Source of the DNA: Ceratotherium simum simum
Lineage: Eukaryota; Chordata; Mammalia; Perissodactyla; Rhinocerotidae
Direction: 5' to 3'
Length of the DNA: 64,000 bases
Assembly: GCF_000283155.1 (NCBI RefSeq)
Contig: NW_004454166.1
Coordinates: 10,934,199-10,998,198, forward strand
The notes under the pieces are model-generated. The model was not told where the DNA came from. It made no database searches and saw only the letters and a list, made by a program, of their open reading frames with translations. Shown piece after piece: positions 25,060-33,882 of this stretch; the first letter of the stretch is position 1, and the number at the start of each line of letters is the position of its first letter. The translations under genes were made by a program, and so were the position numbers.

Positions 25060-25288
25060 GGGCCTGCCCTGTGGCTTAGCGGTTACAGCGGTTAAGTGCG
25101 TGCACTCTGCTGCTGGTGGCCTGGGTTCGGATCCCCGGCGCGCACAGACGCACCACTTCTCTGGCTATGCTGAGGCTGCGTCCCACATATAGCAACTAGA
25201 AGGATGTGCAGCTATGACATACAACTATCTACTGGGGCTTTGGGGGAAAAATAAATAAATAAAATTAAAATAACTGTTTAAAAAAAAA
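25060..25288 (+). mobile_element. ERE1-like SINE with duplicated head segment
   Basis: ERE1 pattern from 'gggcctgccctgtggcttag' to 'tactggggctttgggggaaa' with an (AAATA)n tail. Target-site duplication tatcattgtga at 25049-25059 and 25289-25299. The head has a 9-bp tandem duplication, agcggttac/agcggttaa at 25078-25095, within the A-box area of the Pol III promoter. The other copies carry this segment once. Confidence 0.95.
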
Positions 25289-25299
25289 TATCATTGTGA

Positions 25300-25467
25300 A
25301 AAACAGTGACTGTACCACTATTTTATTAGTGGTATTAATAAGCTCTTTGAAACTATTTATAACTACCAGACACATTAAAGTAATTTCTATCATTTAACTT
25401 TAAAATACTTTTAAATACTTAAACAGATAATTGACAATTCAGTTCAGACAAAGCAGTTGACGCCATA
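25300..25467. other. Unannotated AT-rich DNA
   Basis: Nothing recognised. Confidence 0.5.
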
Positions 25468-25536
25468 GTATATGTGTGTGTACATATGTGTATGTACGTA
25501 CATACATATATGTATATATAGTATATATAATTATAT
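25468..25536. repeat. (TG)n/(TA)n mixed microsatellite
   Basis: Alternating TATG, TGTG, GTAC and TATA units over about 70 bp. Confidence 0.85.
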
Positions 25537-25549
25537 AACCGATTATAAG

Positions 25550-25625
25550 CTCTGCATTTTCTAAATTTTTTATAATGAGAAGTCAAGTTACTCTTGACAT
25601 GCTGGTATATTTCCTTTCAAGGCGA

Positions 25626-25658
<33 letters not shown>

Positions 25659-26185
25659 ATTATGAAAAAATAATCAGTGATCATAATTTTTGTATCTAGG
25701 TCTTTTATTCAGCATGAGGCCATTTTTCTATTTAATTACAAAATCTTCATAAACAATTCTGAACTGCCTAATATGTCATAGTGGGGATATATTATTTACT
25801 TAACCATTCTTCTTAATCACGTTATTTTCAATTACTTACTTTACCTGTATCTTTTGTTTGTATAAATCTTTTCTACATTTCTGACTGTTTCCTTAGGGTA
25901 GATTCTAAGAGGAGGAATTAAGGGGACAAAAAGTGTGAGCATTTTAAATATATATTGTTAAATTACGCTAAAAAGACATGCTAATTTTTAATTCCTACTA
26001 AGAACATATAACGAGAGGGCTTAATATGGGGGTATACTAGCCACCACTGGACCAGGTAGTTTTTTTCTTATTTTTTTAGTTATAAAAGTGATTCATGTTT
26101 GTACACACAAAAATAATGCAAAAACACTTTCTTTTCCATCTCTCTCACTCCTTACCATGAACAGTTTGGCATGTATGTATACTAT
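25550..26185 (-). mobile_element. Old L1M 3' UTR pieces, antisense
   Basis: 'taaccattcttcttaatcac', 'ttagggtagattctaagagg' and 'aaagtgattcatgtttgtac' are antisense L1M 3' UTR phrases. The last starts a second copy after about 26,070. A (TG)n microsatellite interrupts the first. Confidence 0.5.
25628..25658. repeat. (TG)n microsatellite
   Basis: About 15 uninterrupted TG units. Confidence 0.92.
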
Positions 26186-26196
26186 CAGAATGTTTT

Positions 26197-26445
26197 CTTT
26201 TTTTGTTTTGGTGAGGAAGATTAGCCCTGAGCTAATATCTGTTGCTAATCCTCCTCTTTTTGCTGAGGAAGATTGGCCCTAGGCTAACATCCGTGCCCAT
26301 CTTCCTCTACTTTATATGTAGGACACCTGTCACAGCATGGCTTGATAAGTAGTGCATAGGTCCGCACCCAGGATCCAAACCCATGAACCCCAGGCCACCG
26401 AAGTGGAGTGCACAAACTTAACCACTACACCACCAGGCCGGCCTC
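26197..26445 (-). mobile_element. ERE SINE, older variant
   Basis: The reverse complement starts 'gaggccggcctggtggtgta' and ends with the tail 'ttagctcagggctaatcttcctcacc', the same type as the 7,108 copy. Imperfect target-site duplication: cagaatgtttt at 26186-26196 and cagactgtttt at 26446-26456. Confidence 0.92.
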
Positions 26446-26456
26446 CAGACTGTTTT

Positions 26457-27189
26457 TTAATCCAAATGTTTTTATTATTTTAGTTTTAATAATAATATAT
26501 TTATTTTGATGTGTATTGAAAGTCTATATATAAATAGCCCATCAGATTTGTGATTTCATGGGTATTATTGCTTCTGATGAAGTTGATTAAAAATAATATA
26601 TAATAAGTAAAGAACAGTACAAGTCGTATGGAAAAATGTAAAGAAAAAAAGAAATCTTGAAGGCGATATGAGAATAATAACTTTAGGAAACTGCAATGGA
26701 GGCCTACCTTTTAAAGCTGACTGCCCCTGACCAGCTCTGTGTTCCTGATCAAGCCACATCCCCTCTCTGGGCTTCAATTTAAGTTCAAGTAGTGGTAGGA
26801 ATCTGGAAATATTGGTCTTTCTGCTAGAAGGGATGCCTCAACAAATGGGCAACCTTTCAGGTGAGTCTTTTTCTTCCGAAGTTTGGTTAAGCTAATCAGA
26901 GTTGATCTATAGTTGCTCTCTTTCCTAAAAAGATCCTCTCTAGTAAGAATTTCATGGTAAATTATGAGTTAAGGCAAGCCATTTACTTTAAAATGAAATC
27001 CAAAAATTTTATTTTAACAAAATATTACCTCTCAATAACTCCGTATAGGAACAGAAATGTTCAAATTAATCACAGTCTCCTTATTGGCCAAATTCCTGTA
27101 TTGCTTTTGAGTAAGTCAAAAATAGAAAGTTCTATAACCAAGTGATGTGATTTTAATGCTAATGGTTCATGAAGTAGACCATGCATTAA
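26457..27189. other. Unannotated DNA with a small MIR-like piece
   Basis: Only 26,715-26,790 is recognisable ('gctctgtgttcctgatcaag', 'cctctctgggcttcaattt'), a weak sense MIR fragment. Confidence 0.4.
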
Positions 27190-27290
27190 GATTTTAACTC
27201 ATCTCCTCATTCCTCTTTGTATCTCTAGTATTGAGTTCTGAGTATGGCCTATTGTAGATGCTAGATAAATATTCAATGGGTGAATAATAT
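27190..27290 (+). mobile_element. L2 3' terminus, sense
   Basis: 'ctttgtatctctagtattga', 'tggcctattgtagatgctag' and 'ataaatattcaatgggtgaat' resemble the L2 end. Confidence 0.55.
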
Positions 27291-28689
27291 TACACATGAA
27301 TGTTCCATATTACAGTAAGTAGTTTGATCGAACTGTAAATTTAACTTCTACCTATGAAAGACTTTTTTGAATTTTAGAACATTGCTATTGAAACATCTTC
27401 TTTGGTATCCAAAGGTATATATATGAAGATTTATACAGAGTAAGTTTAATATAAGTTATGGCAATTCTCTTCCTTTGAGAGCTGTTCAGAATCATGAATC
27501 ATCCACCTTTGTCTTCTTTTCGTCACCTCTCAGGTGTGGACACCAGTCAACCAGTTACATATGTTTAAATATCGGTTTATGAGAATATATTGATTTTTCT
27601 GTAAGGGATCAAAAAGAATGTGTGCTAGTAACTTTTCTTGATATTTGGAGGGATTATATTATTTAATATAATTATCCAATTTAGAGTTTTCAGAAAAAAA
27701 TTTTAAAGACTGAGTACATTCAAACAAGAGTAAAAGATCTCAAGAATTTAAAATAAATAACCCATTGAAAATCACCAACAATCTCAAATAGTAAAAACAC
27801 TATTGAGTTGCACGGAAAAGGAGTTTTACATAGGTAGGAAAATACCAAGTTCAAGGAGTGTGTCACAATATGGTCAAATGTTTAAGGATGGAATAATTAA
27901 GACTTCTGAAAAAGCCATACTCTCTATTCATCTACTCTGTTTTGCTAAAATCATCAGCTTGAACAGTTTTCCAGCTGGAATTTAGAAAGTGAGGTTATAA
28001 ACTGGATTCTTTTTTCGTATAGTTTTCAGGAAGCAGGAGGACTTTTCCTTTTTTCTATGATAAAACGTAAATATTGAAACAATGACATTAGAACATTAGA
28101 ACGCTCTTGTTTCAGTTGAAATTCTATCTTTTTAATGTAGCCTCTGGACTAACTCTTCATTCTTTCCATGATTCATTCCTGCAGGTGATAGTAGCCCTTT
28201 TCCCTCCCATAAACACTTTTCTTTGAGAGATTTGGGTGTCTTCCTTTCCTAAACATTTAAAGACCAAAATGATTTATAGACTATCCCTGTCCTGCTGGAG
28301 TTGGGCAAGTACTGGATCATATTTGCATGGGTCACTCTGATTATAGGACTCCACTGTTTCTTGAACTAAAATTGCAAGATTTATTGTTCTATTAATGCTC
28401 ATAAAGGCACTCTTTTGATGAGCCATCATTTCCCTTTATGAGGAGTCTGTATGCCAGTCACCCATGATAAGGGAGAAGAAAGTCCAGACTTCCAACATAT
28501 TCATATTTCCTGGAACATTAATAAAGTCTTGAAATCCCATATGACTCCGGGGAGAAAATGGCATAGGGTACAGTGACAAAAAGCAAATTTCACGGAGTCA
28601 ACACGTCCCCATGAGACTTCCCTCACATTGTTGGCTGTGTACAAAATCTAAGCTTTTCCATTTTAATGAAAAAATTTAGAAATTAACCC
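27291..28689. other. Unannotated DNA, no repeat recognised
   Basis: About 1.4 kb without a named repeat or credible frame, unlike the repeat-dense DNA to its left. Confidence 0.45.
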
Positions 28690-28925
28690 TCCTGGTGGAG
28701 AAGATAACCCACTAACTAGGCTTGTATTATCTGTGTGAATATTCTTAGGGAATGAACTAGCAGGAGGTGTGAACTTTCTCCTGCTTATCTTAATGGTCCG
28801 CTAATGGCAAAGCATAATTACAGTTACTTAAGTGCCAAGTTTATCAAGATTTTCACTAAAACATTCAGCCACAGCGCTTTCCTTGACTGACCCAGCTGTT
28901 ATTTATACTATCATTTGAAAGAAAA
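28690..28925. promoter_or_regulatory. Possible conserved non-coding element
   Basis: Non-repetitive, moderate-GC sequence 0.4 kb before the CpG island, with a dense set of factor-like motifs: cttatctt (GATA on minus), ataattac (homeobox-like), acttaagtg (NKX-like) and aattaaccc. This is inference from motif density and lack of repeats; conservation was not tested. Confidence 0.25.
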
Positions 28926-29329
28926 CTGGCCCCAATAAAAACAAGCAAACAAACAAAAAGCCCACTTTCCCACCATGTTTAAGTTCTTTCAATTCTTTTA
29001 GTTGGATAGTTAAGGCACTTGTGACACCAAAAAGTCGAAAAAAAATGGGTATGGCATCATTAATTGAAATGTCAGCCTTCCCACATTCAAAAAGCAGAGC
29101 TATGCGGGAGTTTTGTAATAATTCACTTCACGGCTTTGGGAAGTCAATTAGCTTCTAAACCAGAAGATGGTCTTCTAAAGACTATCCCATATTTGGGATG
29201 GAAACTTAGCCATTGTACCTTTCCCCCAATGCACCCACGTGAGAAGCCCGAAAGCCACCTATCTCCCCATCGGTCTCTGGATCTCCTCGCTGCCTTTGTC
29301 CCTTCTAGACGTGGAGGCTTGGAGAGGAG
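28926..29329. other. Left shore of the CpG island
   Basis: GC rises across this stretch. No exon supported. A (CAAA)n-like run lies near 28,945. Confidence 0.4.
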
Positions 29330-29358
29330 GTTTAGTTTCCAAGGATTGGAGCGTTTAA

Positions 29359-29368
29359 AGGGCGGGGC
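29359..29368 (+). promoter_or_regulatory. GC box (Sp1/KLF site)
   Basis: gggcggggcc, a perfect GC-box core, about 110 bp upstream of the splice donor at 29,475. Confidence 0.6.
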
Positions 29369-29379
29369 CATCTCCAAGT

Positions 29380-29474
29380 CCATCTCCCCTTTTTGTCCTC
29401 TTCTCCTGGGACGGGAGGGAGGAGCCAGGTCCCCCCGCGGCGGGTTCGGGAGCTCTCTATTTCGGTCGCTCGAG
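29380..29474 (+). other. Possible alternative first exon
   Basis: CpG-rich sequence after a GC box ends in cgag followed by gtgagt at 29,475, a strong donor context. The 5' boundary is a guess. No conserved coding frame is evident, so if real it is probably untranslated. Confidence 0.3.
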
Positions 29475-30165
29475 GTGAGTCTGAAAGGGCGGCAGCCCGT
29501 TTAATTGCAGCGCAGGTTAATTTCTTGAGTTCACCGCAGTCGGTCTGCCAGCCGCTTCCCCGGTCTTTGCCAAGTGGGTTTATGAGGTCTGAGGCGTGTT
29601 GGGGCGCGCTCACGTTCTCGCGAAAGGCTCCTCCCCAGGGCTCATTTCGCCACTGCGGGAAGCCCTTTGGTGCCCCAGGAGCCTTGGGTTTCCTCTGACC
29701 TCGTCGCTTCTTCCTCCCTCCCCACCGCCTGGTTCCCTGCGCCCCTGCCCCCGGGGAAGGGCGGCCCCCATCTTAGGACTTCCGACCCCAGCCAACCCAG
29801 AAGGTACCTTCACGTCGATGAAGATTTTATCACAGCCTCCAAAACCCAGCAGTAATAGGAGCTTTCAATCTGAAATACGATTGTTATTTTCCCGGTGCAG
29901 AGCTTGACAGAAAAAGTCAGCTTTTTATTAAAGACAAAGAGGTAAATTATCAGCCGGGGCACTGAAGGGACGGCGGAGACCTGGCGCGCTTCCTCTTGTT
30001 GCCACGAGGAATTTATGGGGGAGCGGCGGCCAGCGCTTCAGACACCCCTGGGGTCCCGGGGGGAGGAGCTCGGGGCAGAAGGACATCCCCAGGTCCCTCC
30101 AGGCACCTGGAAGGGGGAGTCCTCCCCGTCCTGCACAAAGCCAGGGTCATTTCAGTCCTGAACAG

Positions 30166-30171
30166 CCTTAC
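30166..30171 (-). other. Candidate minus-strand splice donor
   Basis: The reverse complement reads cacg then gtaagg. It could serve a divergent transcript leaving the island to the left. Only the hexamer supports it. Confidence 0.15.
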
Positions 30172-30179
30172 CGTGCCGT

Positions 30180-30325
30180 GCTCCTCTCTCCTTTCTTCTT
30201 TTCTTTCTCTGACTCTCGTTTCCCTTTCGCCTCTGAGCTTTCTCCTCCTGGTTCTCCTCTCCCCACTTTTTCTCTTCTCTCTCCTAGCCTTGCCTCTCCC
30301 TCTCCCTCCTTTCTTCTCCACCGCA
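30180..30325. repeat. Polypyrimidine tract
   Basis: About 145 bp of mostly C/T on the + strand (tctctcctttcttcttttct and similar). It has potential for triplex structure and is the first of several strand-skewed tracts in the island. Confidence 0.75.
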
Positions 30326-30562
30326 CGCGTAGAGTGTCATTTATTTATTTATTTATCACCCCCGCCATCAACACCCTTTTAGGGCTCCCAAGCTTTTCAG
30401 TGTGAGTGGGAGGAGAAAAGGGCAGGAAGTGTTGACTACAAGGGGGTGAAATCGTGCCTCTGGGTGAGAGATTCTGCCCCAGAATAAACGATTGGGAGAA
30501 ATCTTGGAAAATGAGGATTCAGATCTGTTTATGAAACCCCGCTATCCGATGGGAACCAACTC

Positions 30563-30572
30563 CGCGCGCGCG
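30563..30572. repeat. Alternating CG run
   Basis: (CG)5, an alternating purine-pyrimidine run able to adopt Z-DNA. Confidence 0.75.
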
Positions 30573-31740
30573 TCTCCTCCTCCCCCCTTATTGTACGGGA
30601 TTATGGGTATATCTTCCCGGACTGTTGTTTGGGGGGTGGGGAATGAGTATTAAAGAGGACACTCTTGCCCTGGATCCTCAACACCGCGCCTTCTCACCGG
30701 ATGCGCGCTCCCCATGCAAAGGAATCCAGCAACATCCCCCAATTCAGACGCGGACAAAAGAAACTTTAATTAAGGTCTCTGCCCCGCGCGCTGCGTGTTT
30801 CTCTCTCCTGAGGCTGTTGATGTCCAGCTCGAGGATGCGAGAAATAGAAATGGTACAACCTGCCCATGCCCTTGAACTTCAATTGCTCCTGACTTGCTGT
30901 ATTGATTTTTTTATACTGTAGGCTACCCCCCTCTCCATCAAATTAAAGCCTTAAGAGACATTAGACCTGGTGAGAGAGAGGGTTGTAAAACCTACTCCTT
31001 TGTAAAAGAAATAGTTCAGAACGATTTGGGGAAAAATTACACTAAATAAAAATTCAAGGTGTGAAAGCTTCATCTTGGCTCTCTTGTCTTCAACACCATG
31101 ACACCTTATCATTAGGAGCGCTGATTGTTACTTTCCGAGCCTTTAGATGATCAGCCAGAAAGTGCAAACAACGCGGGGCTGGAAGGTGTAAAGTTATTTA
31201 AGTAGGCTTTTTTTTTTTTTTTCTTTTGGTGCGCCGTCAAAACATTTCACAAGTTGGGAAAAGAAAGTGGTGGTTCCGAGGCTCGGAATGACGGGCTCTT
31301 AACCTCCCCCATCCCCCCTTTCCATATCAGAAAAGAAATAAAATGCACAATGAGCCGTTCTTTCGGGGGAGAAGACTTCAAAATACGTGCCAGTAATGGA
31401 CAATTTGAGCTTTTCACTGGAGATACTCACACCGCAAGCTGGAAAGGGATTAAAAAGCCCCACGTGGTTGATCTGGGTTTAGACTTGCAACCTCTAGTTC
31501 CCCATGTACGTTCTTTGCAAAGATTGGCCTCTAGATGGATGCGTGTGAGGGACTCTCTGGGGCCCGGGCTTGGCGCCTCGGGCAGGTCTGATGGTGGGAG
31601 CGCTATGAGCGGCGGGGCAGGGTCCTCACTGGGGGCTTCCTCTACCGGCCAGGGCGGCCGGGCGCCTCCGGGACGCGAGCGCGCACGCCTCAGCCCGGCC
31701 GCCGCGCTCCTCGTACCGCCTTCTCCGCAGGTCTTTATTC

Positions 31741-31860
31741 ATCTCATCTCCCTCTTCCCCTTCTCCTCCTCCTTCGCCTCCTTCTCCTCCTCTTCCTCCT
31801 CCTCCTCCACCACCACCACCACCTCCTCCTCCGCCGCTGCCACCTCCTCCTCTTGCATCT
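31741..31860. repeat. (TCC)n/(CAC)n pyrimidine-rich tract
   Basis: About 120 bp dominated by TCC/CTC triplets with a short (CAC)n insert at about 31,808-31,822. Complementary in type to the (GGA)n tract at 32,750-32,885. Confidence 0.85.
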
Positions 31861-32100
31861 CACTGGCCTGGCTCTGTGTTGCTCTGAGTGACAAAGACAA
31901 TGTCCCAGCTTTAACTTTGCAACCACCTTGCCTCCTTCTGGGGTTCAGCGCGGGGGAGGGGGGACAGCAGCCGCAGCCTCAGCATCTCCTCCAGCTTCTC
32001 CTTCTGCTCTTCTCCAGCTCTTGGATAATTCTTCCCTTGGAAAAACCCCCCAGCCCTCTCCTCATTTCTTTCTTTCTTTTTTCTTCCTCTCTCCTGCACG

Positions 32101-32115
32101 TTGTTGTTGTTATTA
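32101..32115. repeat. Short (TTG)n run
   Basis: ttgttgttgttatta, following a C/T-rich stretch. Confidence 0.6.
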
Positions 32116-32225
32116 GAAAGGCTTCGCGCACCCCCTGGTGCTCCGGCGTTTTGTGTGGCAGGAGAAGATTGTCTTCCTTCTCTCTTTCTGTCTTGCTTTC
32201 TCTCTCCCTCTGGTTGCTCATTATT

Positions 32226-32372
32226 CAGAGAGAGACACAGAGGGAGGGAGAGAGAGAGCGCGCGAGGGAGAGGGAGGAGAGGAGAGAGAAGAGGAGAGAG
32301 AGAGGGGAGAGAGAGAGTGAGAGGGAGAGGGAGGGAGGGAGAGAGAGGGAGAGGGAGAGGGAGAGAGAGACG
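32226..32372. repeat. (GA)n purine tract
   Basis: Nearly 150 bp of GA and GGGA units on the + strand, just upstream of or at the start of the probable first exon. Expressed as RNA it would be purine-only. It also creates spurious arginine/glutamate frames. Confidence 0.9.
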
Positions 32373-32427
32373 GATATCTCAGGTCATCTGCAGCTGCAGC
32401 GAGTCTGAGGAGCCGAGGAAGGCAGGG

Positions 32428-32436
32428 AAGATGGCG
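32428..32436 (+). promoter_or_regulatory. YY1-like site AAGATGGCG
   Basis: Matches the YY1 consensus (AAGATGGCGGC) in its first nine bases. YY1 sites of this orientation are common just downstream of start sites in TATA-less CpG promoters. Confidence 0.5.
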
Positions 32437-32451
32437 ATCCTCCATTGCTGA
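32431..32451 (+). other. Short upstream ORF, six codons
   Basis: ATG to TGA encodes MAILHC. The ATG overlaps the YY1-like site, and the start context (gggaagATGg) has the favourable A at -3 (a of aag) and G at +4. If the exon is a leader, this small ORF could limit translation of a downstream frame. Confidence 0.35.
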
Positions 32452-32467
32452 GACCCGGCAGAAGCAC

Positions 32468-32590
32468 ATGAGACTCCCAAACAACTTCCACAACAATAAC
32501 CCGAGCAGGAAGAGGAGAAAGAGAAAGAGGATAAGGAGGCGGTGGGGCTGGAGAACCCGAAACACCTCCCGGCGCCGGGACGCTTCTTCT
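32468..32590 (+). CDS. Possible N-terminal coding segment, 41 codons (speculative)
   Basis: ATG at 32,468 starts a frame that remains open to the splice donor at 32,591, with the exon ending on a codon boundary (phase 0). The encoded peptide begins MRLPNNFHNNNPS and continues with a strongly basic run RKRRKRKRIRRR, which would resemble a nuclear or nucleolar targeting signal. Read past the donor, the frame stops after five more codons. Much of the arginine and lysine content comes from GA-rich codons (AGG, AGA, AAG), so chance is a serious alternative. The start context is cacATGa, with c at -3 and a at +4, which is poor. It is not recognised as the start of any protein I know, and the downstream exon is outside the window. 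Confidence 0.15.
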
Positions 32591-32749
32591 GTAAGTTACT
32601 GCAATTAACAACCACCTCGGGGTGGTCTGAGTGCTCCGGGGAGGAGAGCGCGGGGTGGTGGAAGCACAAACGCGCTCATTCATTCGGCCAAGGAGGGTTG
32701 GCGGAGCGGGGAGGAGAGGAAGTCCGCTGCATGGACTGGCTGTTGGAAG

Positions 32750-32885
32750 AGGAGAAGAAGCAAGAGAGAAGAGGAGGAGGAGGGGGAGGAGGGAGAAGAG
32801 GAGGGGGAGGAGGAAGAGGAGGAGGAGGAGGAGAAGCGAGGGAGGAAGAGGAGGAGGAGGAAGAGGAGGAGGAGGAGGAGAAGGT
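32750..32885. repeat. (GGA)n purine tract
   Basis: About 135 bp of GGA/GAA/GGGGGA units, just after the probable exon. GGA repeats can fold into G-quadruplex-type structures. Confidence 0.9.
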
Positions 32886-33291
32886 GGTGTTGGTGGCAGT
32901 GGAGGTGGCTGTGCTTTTCCTGCTGGCTGCTCCTTCTGCCGGGGGGGAGCGGAGCGCTGTGGCTTAATTAATTTCGTGTAGTTCTATGGAGAGAAGAGAA
33001 AATGAAAGATGAGTGAGAAGAGAGCTGGAGGCTTAGGATGGATGCTCCGAGTGTGGGGACAGGAGTAGGGACAGAGAGGGGGGCGGAGGGCGGGAGGCGA
33101 GGAGACCTGAGCCGAGAGCCAGAGGGAGCGAGCGAGGGGCAGAGGAGGGAGCGCTCCGAGCCGCCCCGACCTGAGCGGGTTGACCTCTTTCTTTCTGTGT
33201 CCCTCCTTCCTTTCCCCCTCTCTGTCTGCCCGTCCCCCGCCCGATGGCAAAGCCTTGCGGATTGGCACCCCCCTCTTCCTCAGGTATTTGG

Positions 33292-33310
33292 CTCTCTCTC
33301 TCTCTCTCCC
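33292..33310. repeat. (CT)n microsatellite
   Basis: Nine uninterrupted CT units. Confidence 0.85.
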
Positions 33311-33349
33311 CGAAGTTGGGATGCGGGATCGGGATGTGTCGGGGGGTGG

Positions 33350-33374
33350 CTGCTGCTGCTGCTGGTGCTGCTGG
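33350..33374. repeat. Short (CTG)n repeat
   Basis: Five CTG units, one GTG, and two further CTG. It gives a leucine or alanine run depending on frame, but no frame is supported as coding. Confidence 0.8.
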
Positions 33375-33863
33375 TGAGGGAGGCGAGGAGCGGGGGGCAC
33401 GGGCCGGCTGGGGGGCGCAGGTTCAGGAGCAGCTGAGGAGCTGTCTCCAGGCTGGGGGGTTTAGAAGCGTCTGGTGGAGGAGGACAACGGTTTCTGGAGA
33501 GGAGAAGCCATTACACACGCTTGGCTCTCCTCTGAGGAAGGGAGAAAAGAAGGAAGGGGCCTGGGGGTCGTCTCACTCCTGGTGCAGTTCCCAGGGGTCT
33601 GCCCTCCTTCCAGGCACGAGGGGAAGACGCAGCCGCCCCCCATTGGAGCAGCCCCTGTCTTTCCCTTTCTTTATCTCCCTGTCCTCCATTTGCAAGCTGT
33701 CTGCTTTGGTTCCAGTCCAGACTCCAAAACACAAAGCTCCTTCTCACGTTCATTCTCCAGGCTTTTCACCATTTCTGAAGGAACCCTCATTTTCTTTTCA
33801 TTGTAGCTTCTAACCTACAGAGAGGGAGGGAGGCTGCCTGGAGTTCCTTTTATATTCCTCCCC

Positions 33864-33882
33864 TACCAAAAAAAAAAAAAAA
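33864..33882. repeat. Poly-A run
   Basis: A run of about 15-18 A at the right shore of the CpG island. Confidence 0.8.

Larger units (their letters stand above)
31254..32408 (+). other. Long open frame, probably not a gene
   Basis: A 384-codon frame runs through the island. Its middle is a serine/threonine run encoded by (TCC)n and (CAC)n, and its end is an arginine/glutamate run encoded by (GA)n. Only the first 170 or so residues are of mixed composition, and they match no family I know. Low stop density in GC-rich and simple-repeat DNA explains the length. The frame overlaps the probable exon at its end but is not aligned with the splice-compatible frame. Confidence 0.12.
32373..32590 (+). 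other. Probable 5' exon of an unidentified gene
   Basis: Non-repetitive sequence with few T residues runs from the end of the (GA)n tract to cttcttct, followed at 32,591 by gtaagt, a strong consensus donor. The 5' boundary is not visible; transcription could start within or before the (GA)n tract. The exon has a YY1-like AAGATGGCG at 32,428-32,436, a six-codon ORF (MAILHC, 32,431-32,451), and a frame starting at 32,468 that stays open for exactly 41 codons to the donor. I do not recognise the encoded residues. The exon may be wholly untranslated, with the main start in a later exon outside the window. Confidence 0.5.
29330..33450. promoter_or_regulatory. Large CpG island / promoter region
   Basis: The only part of the window where CpG is frequent, over about 4 kb. 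CpG-dense cores lie at about 29,400-29,780, 29,970-30,080, 30,560-30,800, 31,560-31,740 and 33,050-33,440, with less CpG-rich DNA between. It contains a GC box, splice donors, CG runs and strongly skewed pyrimidine and purine tracts. In mammals such a long island usually marks the promoter of a developmental or broadly regulated gene. No interspersed repeat interrupts it. I cannot name the gene from the sequence. Confidence 0.9.

Noticed and set aside
29064..29907. Frames of 90-146 codons on both strands at the left edge of the CpG island
   Set aside because: They overlap each other in several frames, and length is explained by low stop frequency in GC-rich DNA. No domain is recognised.
32373..32590. 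Assigning a gene name to the first exon
   Set aside because: I considered several large regulatory genes with long first introns, but no sequence here lets me choose among them, so the symbol is left empty.
32138..32981. Several overlapping frames rich in arginine, glutamate and glycine
   Set aside because: They are translations of (GA)n and (GGA)n repeats in multiple frames and on both strands, not proteins.
33038..33813. Plus-strand frames with a leucine-rich run (WLLLLLVLLV) resembling a signal peptide
   Set aside because: The run is the (CTG)n repeat; the nearest in-frame ATG is about 100 codons upstream and no mature-protein family is recognisable.
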